This document shows, piece by piece, positions 36,131 to 45,172 of a DNA stretch of 64,000 nucleotides (position 1 is its first letter; each line of letters begins with the position of its first letter). Made by a program: the position numbers and the translations under genes. The notes under the pieces are model-generated. The model worked only from the letters and a program-made list of their open reading frames with translations, was not told the DNA's origin and searched no databases. The stretch spans positions 1,922,001-1,986,000 of the forward strand of contig NZ_RKHO01000001.1 in the NCBI RefSeq assembly GCF_003752505.1, read 5' to 3'. The DNA comes from Nocardioides aurantiacus (GTDB lineage Bacteria; Actinomycetota; Actinomycetes; Propionibacteriales; Nocardioidaceae).

Positions 36131-37159
36131 ATGACCTACGACGCCCTAGATGAGGCCTACGACCGCCTCGTGTCAACGGGCCCGGAGTTCGACGGCTGGC
36201 TGAGCAACCACGGGCCGATGGCCGCGGAGGTACTCGCGCGACACGGGCACCAGGACCGACTACCGTCCTGGCTCGACAACTACTGCCGACGTCTTGAGAC
36301 GGCACCGAGTTCGTTCGGGACGATCAACGACTGGCGTGAAGCACTGGGGGACGCCCGCAGGCTCGGTGACTGGCTCACCTTCTTCACCGCCGAGCTGCGT
36401 GACCGGACCTGGCTCGAAGTGCTGCACAGCTGGTGGCCACGTTTGGTTCCAGGGATAGCTGCCGGGGCGACCCATGGCGTCATACGGGTCGGGCACGCCG
36501 TCCGAGTCCTGCGCGAGGAGGGCCGCACCGACGCACGGGTGGCCGAGCTCGCCCAGGCTCTGGGCTACTGGGCAGCCCGCTGGCAGCCAGTCCCCAGCGC
36601 CACCGGCCCCGCAGGGCACTTACGCGCAGACGCAGCGGTGGCGTCACTGCCGAGAGTCCTGCACCAGGCCGGTGGCATCAGTGCGAGGCTGGCCCAGCTG
36701 GAGCACGTCGACGGCTGGGACTCCGCACAGCGAGCCCTCGCGCCCTCCGAGGACTGGGACCGGTTCCTACGTGATGTCGTGAGCGCTGCCGTGGTGCGGT
36801 ACGCGACGCACGCCCACGGCGATCCGGTGATGCTCGTCCACGCCGCAACCGCACCGAACGCGGTCCGACGGGCACTGCCGTCCTTGCCGCCCGACCTGTG
36901 GACGTCGAGCGCGTCAGCGGCCTGGTCGGCCTCCGCCGCTGTCCACGCGGCCTACGCCCCATCCACCCCAGCCACCGCCGCCGCGCCGGCTTCGCTGGAG
37001 CGGGCCACGTCAGCCGAGGTTTTCGACCGGGCCGCCGAGCACGGCGACGAGCACGTCATCAAGCTCGCTGACACCGCACTGGAGGTCCACACCTGGACCG
37101 GAGACCAACGAGCCCTCGCCGCGGTCGTCCGCGCGGTGCAGCTCATCGAACCGCTGTGA
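36131..37159 (+). CDS. questin oxidase family protein
   Basis: A 342-residue protein of the questin-oxidase (DUF4243) family, related to fungal enzymes opening anthraquinone rings. Family motifs are visible: WLSNHGPMAAEVLARHG near the start, then W-x-x-LGD-x-x-x-x-DW (WREALGDARRLGDW), WLEVLHSWWPRLVPGIAAGA, THGVIRVGHAVRVLR, and two later Asp/His-rich segments (THAHGDPVMLVHAATAPNA; AAEHGDEHVIKLADTALEVH). Start ATG 36131. Placement next to SoxR suggests induction by redox-active quinones and possible detoxification of them. Confidence 0.85.
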   Translation: MTYDALDEAYDRLVSTGPEFDGWLSNHGPMAAEVLARHGHQDRLPSWLDNYCRRLETAPSSFGTINDWREALGDARRLGDWLTFFTAELRDRTWLEVLHSWWPRLVPGIAAGATHGVIRVGHAVRVLREEGRTDARVAELAQALGYWAARWQPVPSATGPAGHLRADAAVASLPRVLHQAGGISARLAQLEHVDGWDSAQRALAPSEDWDRFLRDVVSAAVVRYATHAHGDPVMLVHAATAPNAVRRALPSLPPDLWTSSASAAWSASAAVHAAYAPSTPATAAAPASLERATSAEVFDRAAEHGDEHVIKLADTALEVHTWTGDQRALAAVVRAVQLIEPL

Positions 37160-37584
37160 GAAGGTTCCGTCCGCCCTGCGGCAGGTCGTCCAGGAACGGA
37201 CTGGCTCGCACGTGGCTTCTGCTGACAGCCCGACCCCAGCCCAACCCGAGCCTAGCCAGGGTGGAACGAGCCCGACACGACGTTGATGGCCCGTCCGTCG
37301 CGGGACGGCGTGCTCGAACACCACCCCCGGCGACTCGCACTGACAACGTCTGCGGCGCGGTTCCGACACTGGTTGCAAGCGAGCAGGTGCTCGACTTCGG
37401 ACGGCAGCATGGACCCATCGTGCCGCCGCAGATATCCCACTTCTCGAGCTCGAGGCCCTCGCGAAGAACAGGCAGCACGAGGGCGCCGAAGCCGAGAACG
37501 GTTCACAGTCCGAGGGGTACGCACCGAGTTCCGTACCTCCCGGCGGCACCACCGCCGTCGCTCGGGTTCTGCGAAAGTGGGCCT
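37160..37584. other. gap
   Basis: About 425 bp. A minus-strand piece (LELEKWDICGGTMGP, and in another frame EVEHLLACNQCRNRAADV) looks like a scrambled cysteine-containing domain but cannot be assembled. No other feature. Confidence 0.3.
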
Positions 37585-37899
37585 GTGGTCGGCGAAGTGG
37601 TCTTGTACAAGCGGTGGGTCCTGCGTCCGGGGGTCCGGCTCGACGATGTAGTCGGCCTGGTGCGAACCCGCGTCGTGCCGCGGTACCGCGACCTATCGCC
37701 GCACGCCGTCATCGAGCTGCACGCGGTCGACGAGAGCACGGTGCTGGCCGTGCAGCGGTGGCGCAGCCGCGGCGACCTGGACACCGCGTTCTCCTCCGAC
37801 CGCTTCCAGGCGTGGTGGGCCGGCTACATGCCGACGCTGCGAGCGTGGGACGAGCTCGTGGTGTTCGACGTCGAGTGGGAAGCCGAAGTGCTGGGCTGA
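37585..37899 (+). CDS. small monooxygenase-like (dimeric barrel) protein
   Basis: A 104-residue protein from GTG 37585: VGEVVLYKRWVLRPGVRLDD, a helix VVGLVRTRVVPRYRDLSPHA, strands VIELHAVDESTVLAVQRWRS, then FQAWWAGYMPTLRAWDELVV and FDVEWEAEVLG. The beta-alpha-beta-beta pattern fits an antibiotic-biosynthesis-monooxygenase/ferredoxin-like fold, seen only at the level of pattern. Location close to the questin-oxidase gene may be coincidence. Confidence 0.6.
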   Translation: MVGEVVLYKRWVLRPGVRLDDVVGLVRTRVVPRYRDLSPHAVIELHAVDESTVLAVQRWRSRGDLDTAFSSDRFQAWWAGYMPTLRAWDELVVFDVEWEAEVLG

Positions 37900-37967
37900 G
37901 GCGCTGTCGCGGCTCCGGGTGTAACGCGCGAACACCTCTAGGTGCCAGCATGTTGCGAGGAGGAGCC

Positions 37968-38723
37968 GTGGAATCCGAGACCGACCCCGACGCCGCCTGG
38001 TGGGGGCCGTACAGCCAAGCTGTTCGCCGAGCTGCGCCTCCCACCGTCGACATCGACTCCCACGCGCAGGCGGAGCTCTGGCTCCAGATCGACGCAGCCG
38101 TCTTACGACCGAAGGCCCAGCGGTTCGGCTGGAGGACGGTTGCGGCCGGTGTCGTCGCGGCCCTCACCCTCGGTGGCGTAGGGACAGCGGCCGCGGCCGT
38201 GTGGAGCGCACACACCGGCCGGCAGGCAGCCGACGCCGAGGGCATCGAGCTCGGCGGGCCCGGTGAGCGGCTCGACCCCGCCGCACCCGACTTCGCCACC
38301 GTCCTCGAGACCACTACTGCCGACATCAGGTTCCCCGACCAGCAATCCCGGGACCGCGCCCTGGCGTGGGAGACCGACGACCTCTCCTCCGACCCCCAAC
38401 CGGCGCTCGTATCGACCGGCGCAGTGCGGCTGTGGACCTCTGGGCACGCGCTGTGCGCCTGGAGCAACACCTGGGCCGCGGCCCTGCGCCGCAACGACGA
38501 CCTAGGGGCGTCGCGTGCGGCCGCCGTCATCCTGGGCGCTCGCACCTGGTCTTCGATCCGTGACACCGACCCGGACCTCTCAGGTGAGTCCGAGTTCGCG
38601 TGGCTGCCCCGCCTCGAACGAGCCGTGCGCACCAGCGACCCCAACGCCGCAAGAACCGCCCTGGTCGCCAACAGCTCGTGTCTACCTGGCCTCGCCCCCG
38701 AGCTCGGACTGGGACCCTCGTGA
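37968..38723 (+). CDS. membrane protein coupled to an ECF sigma factor
   Basis: A 251-residue protein. The GTG at 37968 is set by AGGAGGAGCC directly upstream; ATG 37950 would overlap that site. The N-terminal ~45 residues are cytoplasmic (AAPPTVDIDSHAQAELW), one helix follows (TVAAGVVAALTLGGVGTAAA), and an exported domain has DFATVLETTTADIRFPDQQS, LWTSGHALCAWSNTWAAALR and a second cysteine near the end (ANSSCLPGLAP). Its stop overlaps the sigma-factor start (GTGA). By position it could regulate the sigma factor, but it has no anti-sigma zinc motif, and the order (membrane gene first) is unusual. Confidence 0.75.
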   Translation: MESETDPDAAWWGPYSQAVRRAAPPTVDIDSHAQAELWLQIDAAVLRPKAQRFGWRTVAAGVVAALTLGGVGTAAAAVWSAHTGRQAADAEGIELGGPGERLDPAAPDFATVLETTTADIRFPDQQSRDRALAWETDDLSSDPQPALVSTGAVRLWTSGHALCAWSNTWAAALRRNDDLGASRAAAVILGARTWSSIRDTDPDLSGESEFAWLPRLERAVRTSDPNAARTALVANSSCLPGLAPELGLGPS

Positions 38724-39280
38724 GCCAACCGGCGACCCGCGCGGACGTTGAACAGCTGTACCGGCAACACGCCGGCGAGCTGCACGGATACCTGCAACGC
38801 AGAGGCGGAGCAGCCGGCGCTGACCTGCTCGGTGACGTACTCGTCGTCGCTCTCCAACGCCTTGCCGACCTCCCCGAACCCACCCTGCGCCGAGCCTGGC
38901 TGTTCGGCACGGCCCGGCGCCTCCTCCTGGCCTCGCACCGCACGAGCAGGCGACGCGGCGACGCGGAGGCCCAGCACGCTCGAGCCCAGGTGTCCACGGC
39001 GCTGGGTCCGGACGAGCGACCCAACCGGCACGCAGCCGTGCGTCAAGCGCTGGAGTCACTGCGCGAACCCGACAGGGAGCTCATCCGACTCACTGAGTGG
39101 GAACAGCTCACCATCCACGAGGCCGCCCTCGTCCTCGGGATACGCCCAGGCACAGCCCGGGTCCGGATTCACCGGGCACGCCGCGCCCTCGCTGCACACC
39201 CCCTACTGAAGCAACTCGCCGCCCACCCCACGGTCGACCCCCGACCGGACCCCGTCGGCCCGCCCGGTGTCCCACCCTGA
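38720..39280 (+). CDS. ECF-type RNA polymerase sigma factor
   Basis: A 186-residue sigma factor with regions 2 and 4 only. Region 2: ADVEQLYRQHAGELHGYLQR, ADLLGDVLVVALQRLADLPE and RRAWLFGTARRLLLASHRTS. Region 4: REPDRELIRLTEWEQLTIHE then AALVLGIRPGTARVRIHRAR. It is a standard ECF architecture. The GTG at 38720 overlaps the preceding membrane gene's stop. Such pairs respond to extracytoplasmic stress. The next gene begins about 175 bp later. Confidence 0.9.
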   Translation: MSQPATRADVEQLYRQHAGELHGYLQRRGGAAGADLLGDVLVVALQRLADLPEPTLRRAWLFGTARRLLLASHRTSRRRGDAEAQHARAQVSTALGPDERPNRHAAVRQALESLREPDRELIRLTEWEQLTIHEAALVLGIRPGTARVRIHRARRALAAHPLLKQLAAHPTVDPRPDPVGPPGVPP

Positions 39281-39456
39281 TCCCCGCGGCAACTTCAGCC
39301 TCAGCCACCACCAGACACGACCCGGGCTTGGCCCGAACACGACCCGCAGACACCGACGCCCCGACCGCTGTACATTCCACCACGATGCCGGCCTCCTACG
39401 CTGCCCAACGCACCGTGGGAAACCACAGGTACGGCATACCCGAGAAGGGCCTCGAG

Positions 39457-39861
39457 ATGGCGCGAAGCCACGACCCAGCATCCGAAGACGCGACTACCGC
39501 GCCCGGAGACAGGTGGTCCACGCCAACACGGGCGTCGGCCGCCATCGTTGCAGCACTGCTCCTGGTCGGCGCCATCGCCGGGTACGTGCTCGCAGGCGCG
39601 ACCTCGGGCCAACACGAGGACGTCGTTGCGTGCCTCTCAGCGCCCGGCGCCATCTCCTGTGGCCCCGTCGACTCTCCCGGAGACGCGGAGTACGGCGTGC
39701 CTCTCGACGTCGCATGGACCCAGGACGGGGCGTTCCACGAGGGTGGTCGGCCGGCGTGCCTGCCGCCGACAGGGCGCGGGACCGTCACGGTGCGCGTCAC
39801 CTGGGCCGAGGTCGAGGTGGGCGGTCGAACCAGCAAGCAAGTGCTGGGCGTCTACTGCTGA
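39457..39861 (+). CDS. single-pass membrane protein with exported domain
   Basis: A 134-residue protein. ATG 39457 follows GAGAAGGG. One helix (AAIVAALLLVGAIAGYVLAG) precedes an exported domain of ~75 residues with three or four cysteines (VVACLSAPGAISCGPVD, RPACLPPTGRGTVTVRVTWA) and ends LGVYC. Not recognised. It may be regulated by the ECF sigma factor upstream. Confidence 0.65.
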   Translation: MARSHDPASEDATTAPGDRWSTPTRASAAIVAALLLVGAIAGYVLAGATSGQHEDVVACLSAPGAISCGPVDSPGDAEYGVPLDVAWTQDGAFHEGGRPACLPPTGRGTVTVRVTWAEVEVGGRTSKQVLGVYC

Positions 39862-39945
39862 CGGGTCCTGCTACTGCGGCCACGGGGTCGCGCCCTCGTC
39901 CAGATAGCGGGTCAGTTGGAACCGGTCCTGGCACCGTGACGTCCT

Positions 39946-40320
39946 ATGAGCATGCAGAGACGTCTGTGGTTGAGTGCCGCCGTCGCGACCTGTGCGCTTT
40001 CTGCTTCCTGCTCAAGCACCAACGGGGACGTCTCCAGTGGTAGTAGCGACAACGAATGCACGAGCCGATACGACCTGGTTGCGACCGCGAGCACTCTCGG
40101 CAGTCTCAACCGGTCGATGTTGGCGAACACCGACTGGGGCCAAGTTGCGTCGCTGCGGACTCAGGCGCTGGGTGACGCAGCGGACAACGAACAGAGCGAC
40201 GAAGACGTCGTCCGCGTAGTGGATTTGCTGGATCGCAAGGATCGACGGTTGATCCAGGTCGATGTGTGGCGCGCGGACGCAGGGTGGCTCGCCGGGGTAT
40301 GGCGTCAGTGCACCGGCTGA
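39946..40320 (+). CDS. small lipoprotein, hypothetical
   Basis: A 124-residue lipoprotein with signal peptide MSMQRRLWLSAAVATCALSA and lipobox SASC, a serine-rich linker, then NECTSRYDLVATASTLGSLN and DVVRVVDLLDRKDRRLIQVD, ending with a cysteine (WRQCTG). Function unknown. It ends 34 bp before repeat copy 2, whose hairpin could serve as its terminator. Confidence 0.7.
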   Translation: MSMQRRLWLSAAVATCALSASCSSTNGDVSSGSSDNECTSRYDLVATASTLGSLNRSMLANTDWGQVASLRTQALGDAADNEQSDEDVVRVVDLLDRKDRRLIQVDVWRADAGWLAGVWRQCTG

Positions 40321-40354
40321 CAGGTCTGGGTCCCGGGGCCCAATGTCTGTCCAT

Positions 40355-40572
40355 ATGACGATGGGCCCCGCAGTGCGGGGCCCATCTGTTGTGTCCGAGG
40401 GGGGACTTCAACACCCTGGACGACCACAGATTCCCCGCCTGAGGGCGACGATATAAGCGCAATCTCCTGGTTACCTCCGACATTCGAGGGATCCCCCGGG
40501 CTCTGTTGGAACCTCCAGGGGACCACGGGTAGGACATGGGATCCAAGCCCCGCCGCGTCCGACCGGGGGTCC
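40355..40572. repeat. 218-bp direct repeat, copy 2 (possible att-like site)
   Basis: Same orientation and boundaries as the copy at 14624. The hairpin at 40360-40386 is identical (GATGGGCCCCGC arms, AGT loop). The minus-strand tRNA-end-like part reads GTTGAAGTCCCCCCTCGGAC then ACA, slightly more degraded in the T-loop than copy 1. Differences are spread along the length, including two small insertions, so the duplication is not recent. The two copies enclose about 25.5 kb. Confidence 0.8.
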
Positions 40573-40855
40573 AGTGGCATGCAAGAACCAGCCGAGAGCA
40601 GTGGTGGCCTTACCGGGTGGTTGTCCGAGTGCGTAGAGGAAGACCGTACGGCTCTGCGTCTGCCTGCTAGGTAGCTCGGCCAGGGACGTTGACCAATACA
40701 GAGCTCGTCTTCTCGTGCCCCGAGGCTTGATCGAAGAGTAGCTGCGGTGCGTGCGAATACTGCGATAGCGGCGCCTACGCGCTGGAGGCCCTCAGATAGT
40801 GACCGTCCGAACGACGTGCGTTGCGTTTCGTATCAGCCTGGGGATCCCGAGCGGC

Positions 40856-41426
40856 TCATTCCACGATGAGGAGGGGTATTCCGACGCTGACCTCGATGTC
40901 GGTGGCGAGGCTGCCGTCGGGCAACAGGTCACCCGCCACCGACCGAATCTGGACGGGCGTGCCAGCGAGGACTCCCTGCCAGTGTCGATCTGTGACGCGG
41001 TACGTCGCGATGCGCTGGCCGATGACGGCTCGAACTCCGGGCGTGAGGAAGGGAAGGCCGTTACGGCCCCGACCCCCCACACCAACGGTGGATCGGTCGT
41101 TGGCGCTGCTCAGCACGGTGAAGTGGGCGGCGACGATCTGGTTGCGGTGCTCGTCGAAGCGGACCGTCTGCCTGTCCGACGCTCGGGAGCAGGAAATGGC
41201 CGGGTTCGCGGGTGGTGCCGCCGATCTGTTCGTCTGCCTCGGCTCGTCCGGCCGCCTTGGCGGCGCGAAGCTCCTCGACACGGGCTGTGAGGTACTGGTC
41301 GTACTCATTGCGGCGGTCGAAAGCCTTCAGGGTGACGTTGCGCCGTTCGTGGCGATCGGGGTCGTAGCGGTAATGCCATACGACGTAGCGCTTGATGGTG
41401 TCGTCGTCGGCGTCGACATCGGGCAT
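40856..41426 (-). pseudogene. hypothetical gene with a frameshift
   Basis: From ATG 41426 the frame encodes IKRYVVWHYRYDPDRHERRN, a KAFDRRNEYDQYLTARVEEL helix and GGTTREPGHFLLPS. Near 41185 the protein-like reading moves to another frame: DRQTVRFDEHRNQIVAAHFT, NGLPFLTPGVRAVIGQRIAT, and HWQGVLAGTPVQIRSVAGDL to the end. Joined it is a ~190-residue soluble protein that I do not recognise. A single indel explains the break. Confidence 0.5.
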
Positions 41427-41534
41427 GTGCGCAGGATAAACGCCATCGCGTGGTCCATTCGCCCGCGTTCTGCAGAAGCTCCGACCGCCCCTCGGGTTGC
41501 ACCGGCTCGGCAGCGGGCGTCGGCTGCGTCTCGG

Positions 41535-41862
41535 CTACGCCTCGACGAGGAGCGCGCCCCACCCGTCGTAGACCCCACCGTGTTGCTCAACGATGGGCAC
41601 CGCCCGCCGGGTGAACGCTGCGGCCGACTCGTGGTCGACCGCAACCGCGCGAGAACTCCAACGTCGTCCTGAGCAACCTCTTGCGAGCCATGACCCGTAA
41701 GCCCATCTCGCCAAGCTGCCCAGCGGCGGCCGCTGCGTCTTGCTTTCTCCGGAACGTTGCAACATGGTCGACCACCCGAGGCACCTCAGCGCGGTCGCCC
41801 AGTTCAACGCGCTTTCGGACCAACTCCGCGGTGAGCTGCAACTGCCTGTCGAGATCGCTCAT
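41535..41862 (-). pseudogene. RraB/DUF695-like gene with a frameshift
   Basis: The first frame gives LDRQLQLTAELVRKRVELGD, then VVDHVATFRRKQDAAAAAGQ and LGEMGLRVMARKR. After LEFS (near 41655) the frame shifts and continues AVAVDHESAAAFTRRAVPIV, EQHGGVYDGWGALLVEA. The HVATF(R/P)...AAA...L...G(Y/L)RV and terminal (G/H)GG(V/E)YDGW motifs are those of RraB-like ribonuclease E regulators. RraB itself inhibits RNase E in proteobacteria; the role of actinobacterial relatives is unclear. ATG 41862 is the likely start. Confidence 0.65.
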
Positions 41863-42129
41863 CGCGACATTCATTCACCCGATTGGCGCCACCCCGAGCC
41901 GCCGGCACCTCGTAGCAAGGTGTTCCTCACCCAAGACGCGGTGCCCACGTCGTGGGCGGCATACCCGTACGAGCAGCGAGAGCGGGGCAGTCGCGTGGGT
42001 ACCCCCGACGGGGTGGTCGACCTTCGCATGCACCCGTCCGTGGCCTTGTGTCTGCGACAAGGGCTTGAACCGCGATCCAGCCCCCTACGCCGGATGAGAC
42101 GCGCGTGCCAAGCACGTACTGCACGCCGA

Positions 42130-42519
42130 TTAGCCCGATCCTGCGGACGAGCGCGGCGCTGGCGTCAACCGCTCGCTTCGAGCAAACGCCCCCATCGCGA
42201 GCAATGCCCACCCGACAAAAATACCGGCGAAGGCCAGGATCGGATTGGAGTCCGGGTCGGATAGCACCAGCACCTGGTAGGCAGTCGCCAATGACCCGCC
42301 GACAATTCCGCACCACATGAACCCCCGATCCGTTGCTTGTCTGGTTACAAGCACATTCGCGCTCACGGTGGCGGCACCGATGCTGCCAACAAGGGCAAGC
42401 ACGATTGCGAGCGTCTCAGCCGGACTCCACACGAAGTTGCCTACAGCGTTCACGGCAAGACCAAGCACGTAGATAACTACGAATAGAAGCGCGGGTCTTT
42501 TGCGTTTCAAGATCGACAT
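42130..42519 (-). CDS. four-helix membrane protein
   Basis: A 129-residue integral membrane protein with helices around ALLFVVIYVLGLAVNAVGNF, TLAIVLALVGSIGAATVSAN, FMWCGIVGGSLATAYQVLVL and ILAFAGIFVGWALLAMGAF. ATG 42519 has GAGGGGG a few bases upstream. The base composition is slightly lower in GC than its neighbours. No known family. Confidence 0.75.
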   Translation of the reverse strand: MSILKRKRPALLFVVIYVLGLAVNAVGNFVWSPAETLAIVLALVGSIGAATVSANVLVTRQATDRGFMWCGIVGGSLATAYQVLVLSDPDSNPILAFAGIFVGWALLAMGAFARSERLTPAPRSSAGSG

Positions 42520-42673
42520 CGAACCCCCTCTATTCTCAGATGTAGGTGTTCACCACGGCCGCAAGAGACCGATTGTCCGCACCGTTCTCAAACCGTTTTT
42601 CCCTTGCATTCGGGTAGGAGGGAGAATTGCGTGCGGGGCTCACCACGCGCGGCGCGGCGCGGCGCGGACTGCA

Positions 42674-43123
42674 TCACCGCCCCTGATGCTCAGAGGCCTG
42701 CAGGACCGATTGAGCGCCAGCCCCCCGTCCGCAAGCGAAGGCCCCCGACGCCAGCAGGACGGCGTAGTTGGCGCACAACAGGTCGGAGGCTGTGGACCCG
42801 ACGGCCGGGTCGAGAGCCGGGAACATGCTCAAGAACGCGTAGCCGGTGCCGGCGACCAGCAACACCGTTGCGGACACCGATATGGCCCCCAGAACGGCAC
42901 TATGCAGCCGCATCGGGCGAAAGGTGTGGACGCCGAACCCCGACAGCGCGCCGACCGCAACGGCCACGACGACTGTTCGGGACAAGAACGACAGGTGGTC
43001 CGCCGACGTGGGGAAGTCGTTGAACGCATACGTCCAGAAGAAGATAAATGGGGTGGACACCGCCAACGCGAGAACGGTCACCACGGCAACGAAGTACACG
43101 TCCTCACGGGCGTGCTCTCGCAT
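42674..43123 (-). CDS. four-helix membrane protein
   Basis: A 149-residue protein from ATG 43123 (MREHAREDVYFVAVVTVLAL). Helices include VAVVTVLALAVSTPFIFFWT, TVVVAVAVGALSGFGVH, LGAISVSATVLLVAGTGYAF and LLCANYAVLLASGAFACG. Not recognised. Same strand as the previous membrane gene, 154 bp upstream of it; the two may be related in function but not clearly in sequence. Confidence 0.7.
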   Translation of the reverse strand: MREHAREDVYFVAVVTVLALAVSTPFIFFWTYAFNDFPTSADHLSFLSRTVVVAVAVGALSGFGVHTFRPMRLHSAVLGAISVSATVLLVAGTGYAFLSMFPALDPAVGSTASDLLCANYAVLLASGAFACGRGAGAQSVLQASEHQGR

Positions 43124-43362
43124 CGGGCGGGGCTCCGCTGCAACTCCAAAAATCACGCTCCAAGCATGCCGTGGCGACGGCGTGACCGCATGGGTACTCG
43201 TACTCAACGTCAGAGTCGGCGGCAGGCACTGACGCGCGGGCGGACAGGCCTGCGCGCGCACGACTGTCCAACGGGAGGAACGTGGTGGGTTCGACGCCTG
43301 TCGTACTTCGTTGCAACTCGGAAACCGGCCATCTCGGGGGCTCGGCCGAATAGGGTGCATGC

Positions 43363-43683
43363 ATGTTTAAGGGACCGCGCCTCCGTGTGTGCTTGGCCGT
43401 TTGCGGCGCGATCATGTTCGCGGGATGCGGCTCGGAGTCCGTGTCGCTGGAGGACGAGACGACGTACCTCAAGGCTATTCGCACCGACGTCCCCAGTTCG
43501 GAAGCCTACGACGACAGCGACCTCGTCGAGATGGGCGAAAAGGTCTGCGCCGACATGGCGACTGGACCAGGCGTGCGTCTTCTCAAGGTCGAGTACGCCG
43601 ACATCACAGCAGACGACCGCGAGAAGCTCGCGTACTTCGCTCTGACCGAAGGTTGTCCGGAGTGGAGCGGTTCTGGCGATTAG
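43363..43683 (+). CDS. DUF732 lipoprotein
   Basis: A 106-residue lipoprotein. Signal peptide LRVCLAVCGAIMFAGCGS has lipobox FAGC. The mature part matches DUF732: DETTYLKAIRTDVPSSEAYD, DLVEMGEKVCADMATGPGVR and a final AYFALTEGCPEW, with the conserved cysteine pair. DUF732 proteins are small secreted actinobacterial proteins of unknown function. Confidence 0.8.
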   Translation: MFKGPRLRVCLAVCGAIMFAGCGSESVSLEDETTYLKAIRTDVPSSEAYDDSDLVEMGEKVCADMATGPGVRLLKVEYADITADDREKLAYFALTEGCPEWSGSGD

Positions 43684-44159
43684 GTGCTCGCGGCCGACGT
43701 TCGCGCAGGTGACCGCGCGCCGCATGCGTCCCACCCGATGTCGACAGCGAGTGCCGTCACGCTCCAAACTCCGCGCACACTGTCAAGTCGTCCGATTGCG
43801 ACTCCCTACATGCCGCCTGTCGCTGCCTCCGGCGAGACCGACTCGACGTTTTCGGCAAGACGCGCATGCTCGAATCTTTCAAGCAGCTCCTTGTCGTCTC
43901 TGGCTCGGCGGCGGGAGGTGCGTGGTCCTTGGGACTGGTAACGGGACTCGGCGAGGGAAGCCGCGCGCCAGGTGTCACCGCGAAGTCGTGTCCCTCGCTC
44001 GCCGGCGGGACTGCGCCGCCGCTACCGGGCACCCGGCCGCATGACCCGACCGTTCGGTCCTCGACTCGCAGAGCCCGGACCGTTTGGCCACGCGGGGAAC
44101 CGTCTCGTGCGGGCGTGCGTCGGACCGGAGTACGCCACCACCCCGCAGGAGGAGCGTCC
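43684..44159. other. gap
   Basis: About 475 bp before a lipoprotein gene. No coding frame that I can support; the sense frame has isolated hydrophobic stretches (LLVVSGSAAGGAWSLGLVTG) without a start or continuity. Confidence 0.35.
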
Positions 44160-44813
44160 GTGCCAGCCCATCCTCGACGGCGCCTAACAGTCGTTGTGGT
44201 CGCCCTCTTGGTGGGCGCGGTGGGCGCGTGCGGCAGTGGTCCCCCGGCGACACCGACACCGGACGGGCCGCCCGGGGCGTACGTCGGCGCACGCACCCTC
44301 GTCCCGGCGGCGACCGAAGACAACCGCTTCTACGACGGCGACCTACGTGCGGTGGTGAGCCTCGCCGACGCGGTGGTGCTGGGCGAGGTCCTCGACCAGG
44401 AAAGGCGGACCGCGCAGGGGTCCGAAGAGGACGGCGGCGACGTCACATCGTGGATCACCCGACTACGTGTACGCGAGGTCCTCTGGCAGCGGCCCGGCAC
44501 GCCAGAGCCACCGGACACGGTGGTCGGCACCGACCTCTTCCACCGCCCGTTGTCGGGCTACCTCCTGGTGCCCCTCGTGCGCGAACGCATCTGGTTCCCG
44601 CTCACGTCCAGCAGCTACGTCTCCGTGGTCGACACCCCCGAAAAGCCCGACACTGACCTCAACCCGGGGTGGGCTGGAGAGCTGACTGGAACACGTGTGG
44701 ACCACCTCGGCGGGCGCCTGCGGCGTACGACGCCCTGGCCCGGCGCCACCCCCGACGCTTCTCTCCAGGACAGGGTCGACGCGGTGACCGCGGGGCTCTA
44801 CCCCGAGGAGTAA
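44160..44813 (+). CDS. lipoprotein, hypothetical
   Basis: A 217-residue lipoprotein. The GTG at 44160 is fixed by AGGAGGAGCGTCC just before it. Signal RRRLTVVVVALLVGAVGACG has lipobox VGAC. The mature domain has YDGDLRAVVSLADAVVLGEV, WITRLRVREVLWQRPG, SGYLLVPLVRERIWFPLTSS and SYVSVVDTPEKPDTDL. The repeated pattern of exported beta strands with ADAVVLGEV is seen in a class of actinobacterial lipoproteins of unknown role. Confidence 0.75.
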   Translation: MPAHPRRRLTVVVVALLVGAVGACGSGPPATPTPDGPPGAYVGARTLVPAATEDNRFYDGDLRAVVSLADAVVLGEVLDQERRTAQGSEEDGGDVTSWITRLRVREVLWQRPGTPEPPDTVVGTDLFHRPLSGYLLVPLVRERIWFPLTSSSYVSVVDTPEKPDTDLNPGWAGELTGTRVDHLGGRLRRTTPWPGATPDASLQDRVDAVTAGLYPEE

Positions 44814-45172
44814 GCCCGTGCGCCTGCCTACCGCGACCCGACCGGCTACCCCGCCCCGGCAATGGTGTGCACGCTTACCCAATTACGCGGAAAACCTGGG
44901 ATACGCGCTACGACGAGAGAACGGCCGGGTCGGGCGGTGCACGGGGCGATGACTCCGGCCCGGGAGCCGACTGATTCGGGCGCCATGCTCAGCATTGAGC
45001 CGGGCCCGCGCGCGCCCGCACCGGGTTCAATCAGATCGCGCTGCCCTGGGCGGGCTCCTGGGGGCCGTGGTCGAGCCGCTCGCTGCTCCCGTGACCGTCA
45101 CCTGGCTGGGCTGCGTAGGTGAAGTGGTCACCGCGCCGCGCTGTGACGTGGGCAGCGGCCTGACAAGGGTCG
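44814..45172. other. gap
   Basis: About 360 bp between a lipoprotein gene and a convergent hypothetical gene. Nothing recognised. Confidence 0.35.
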
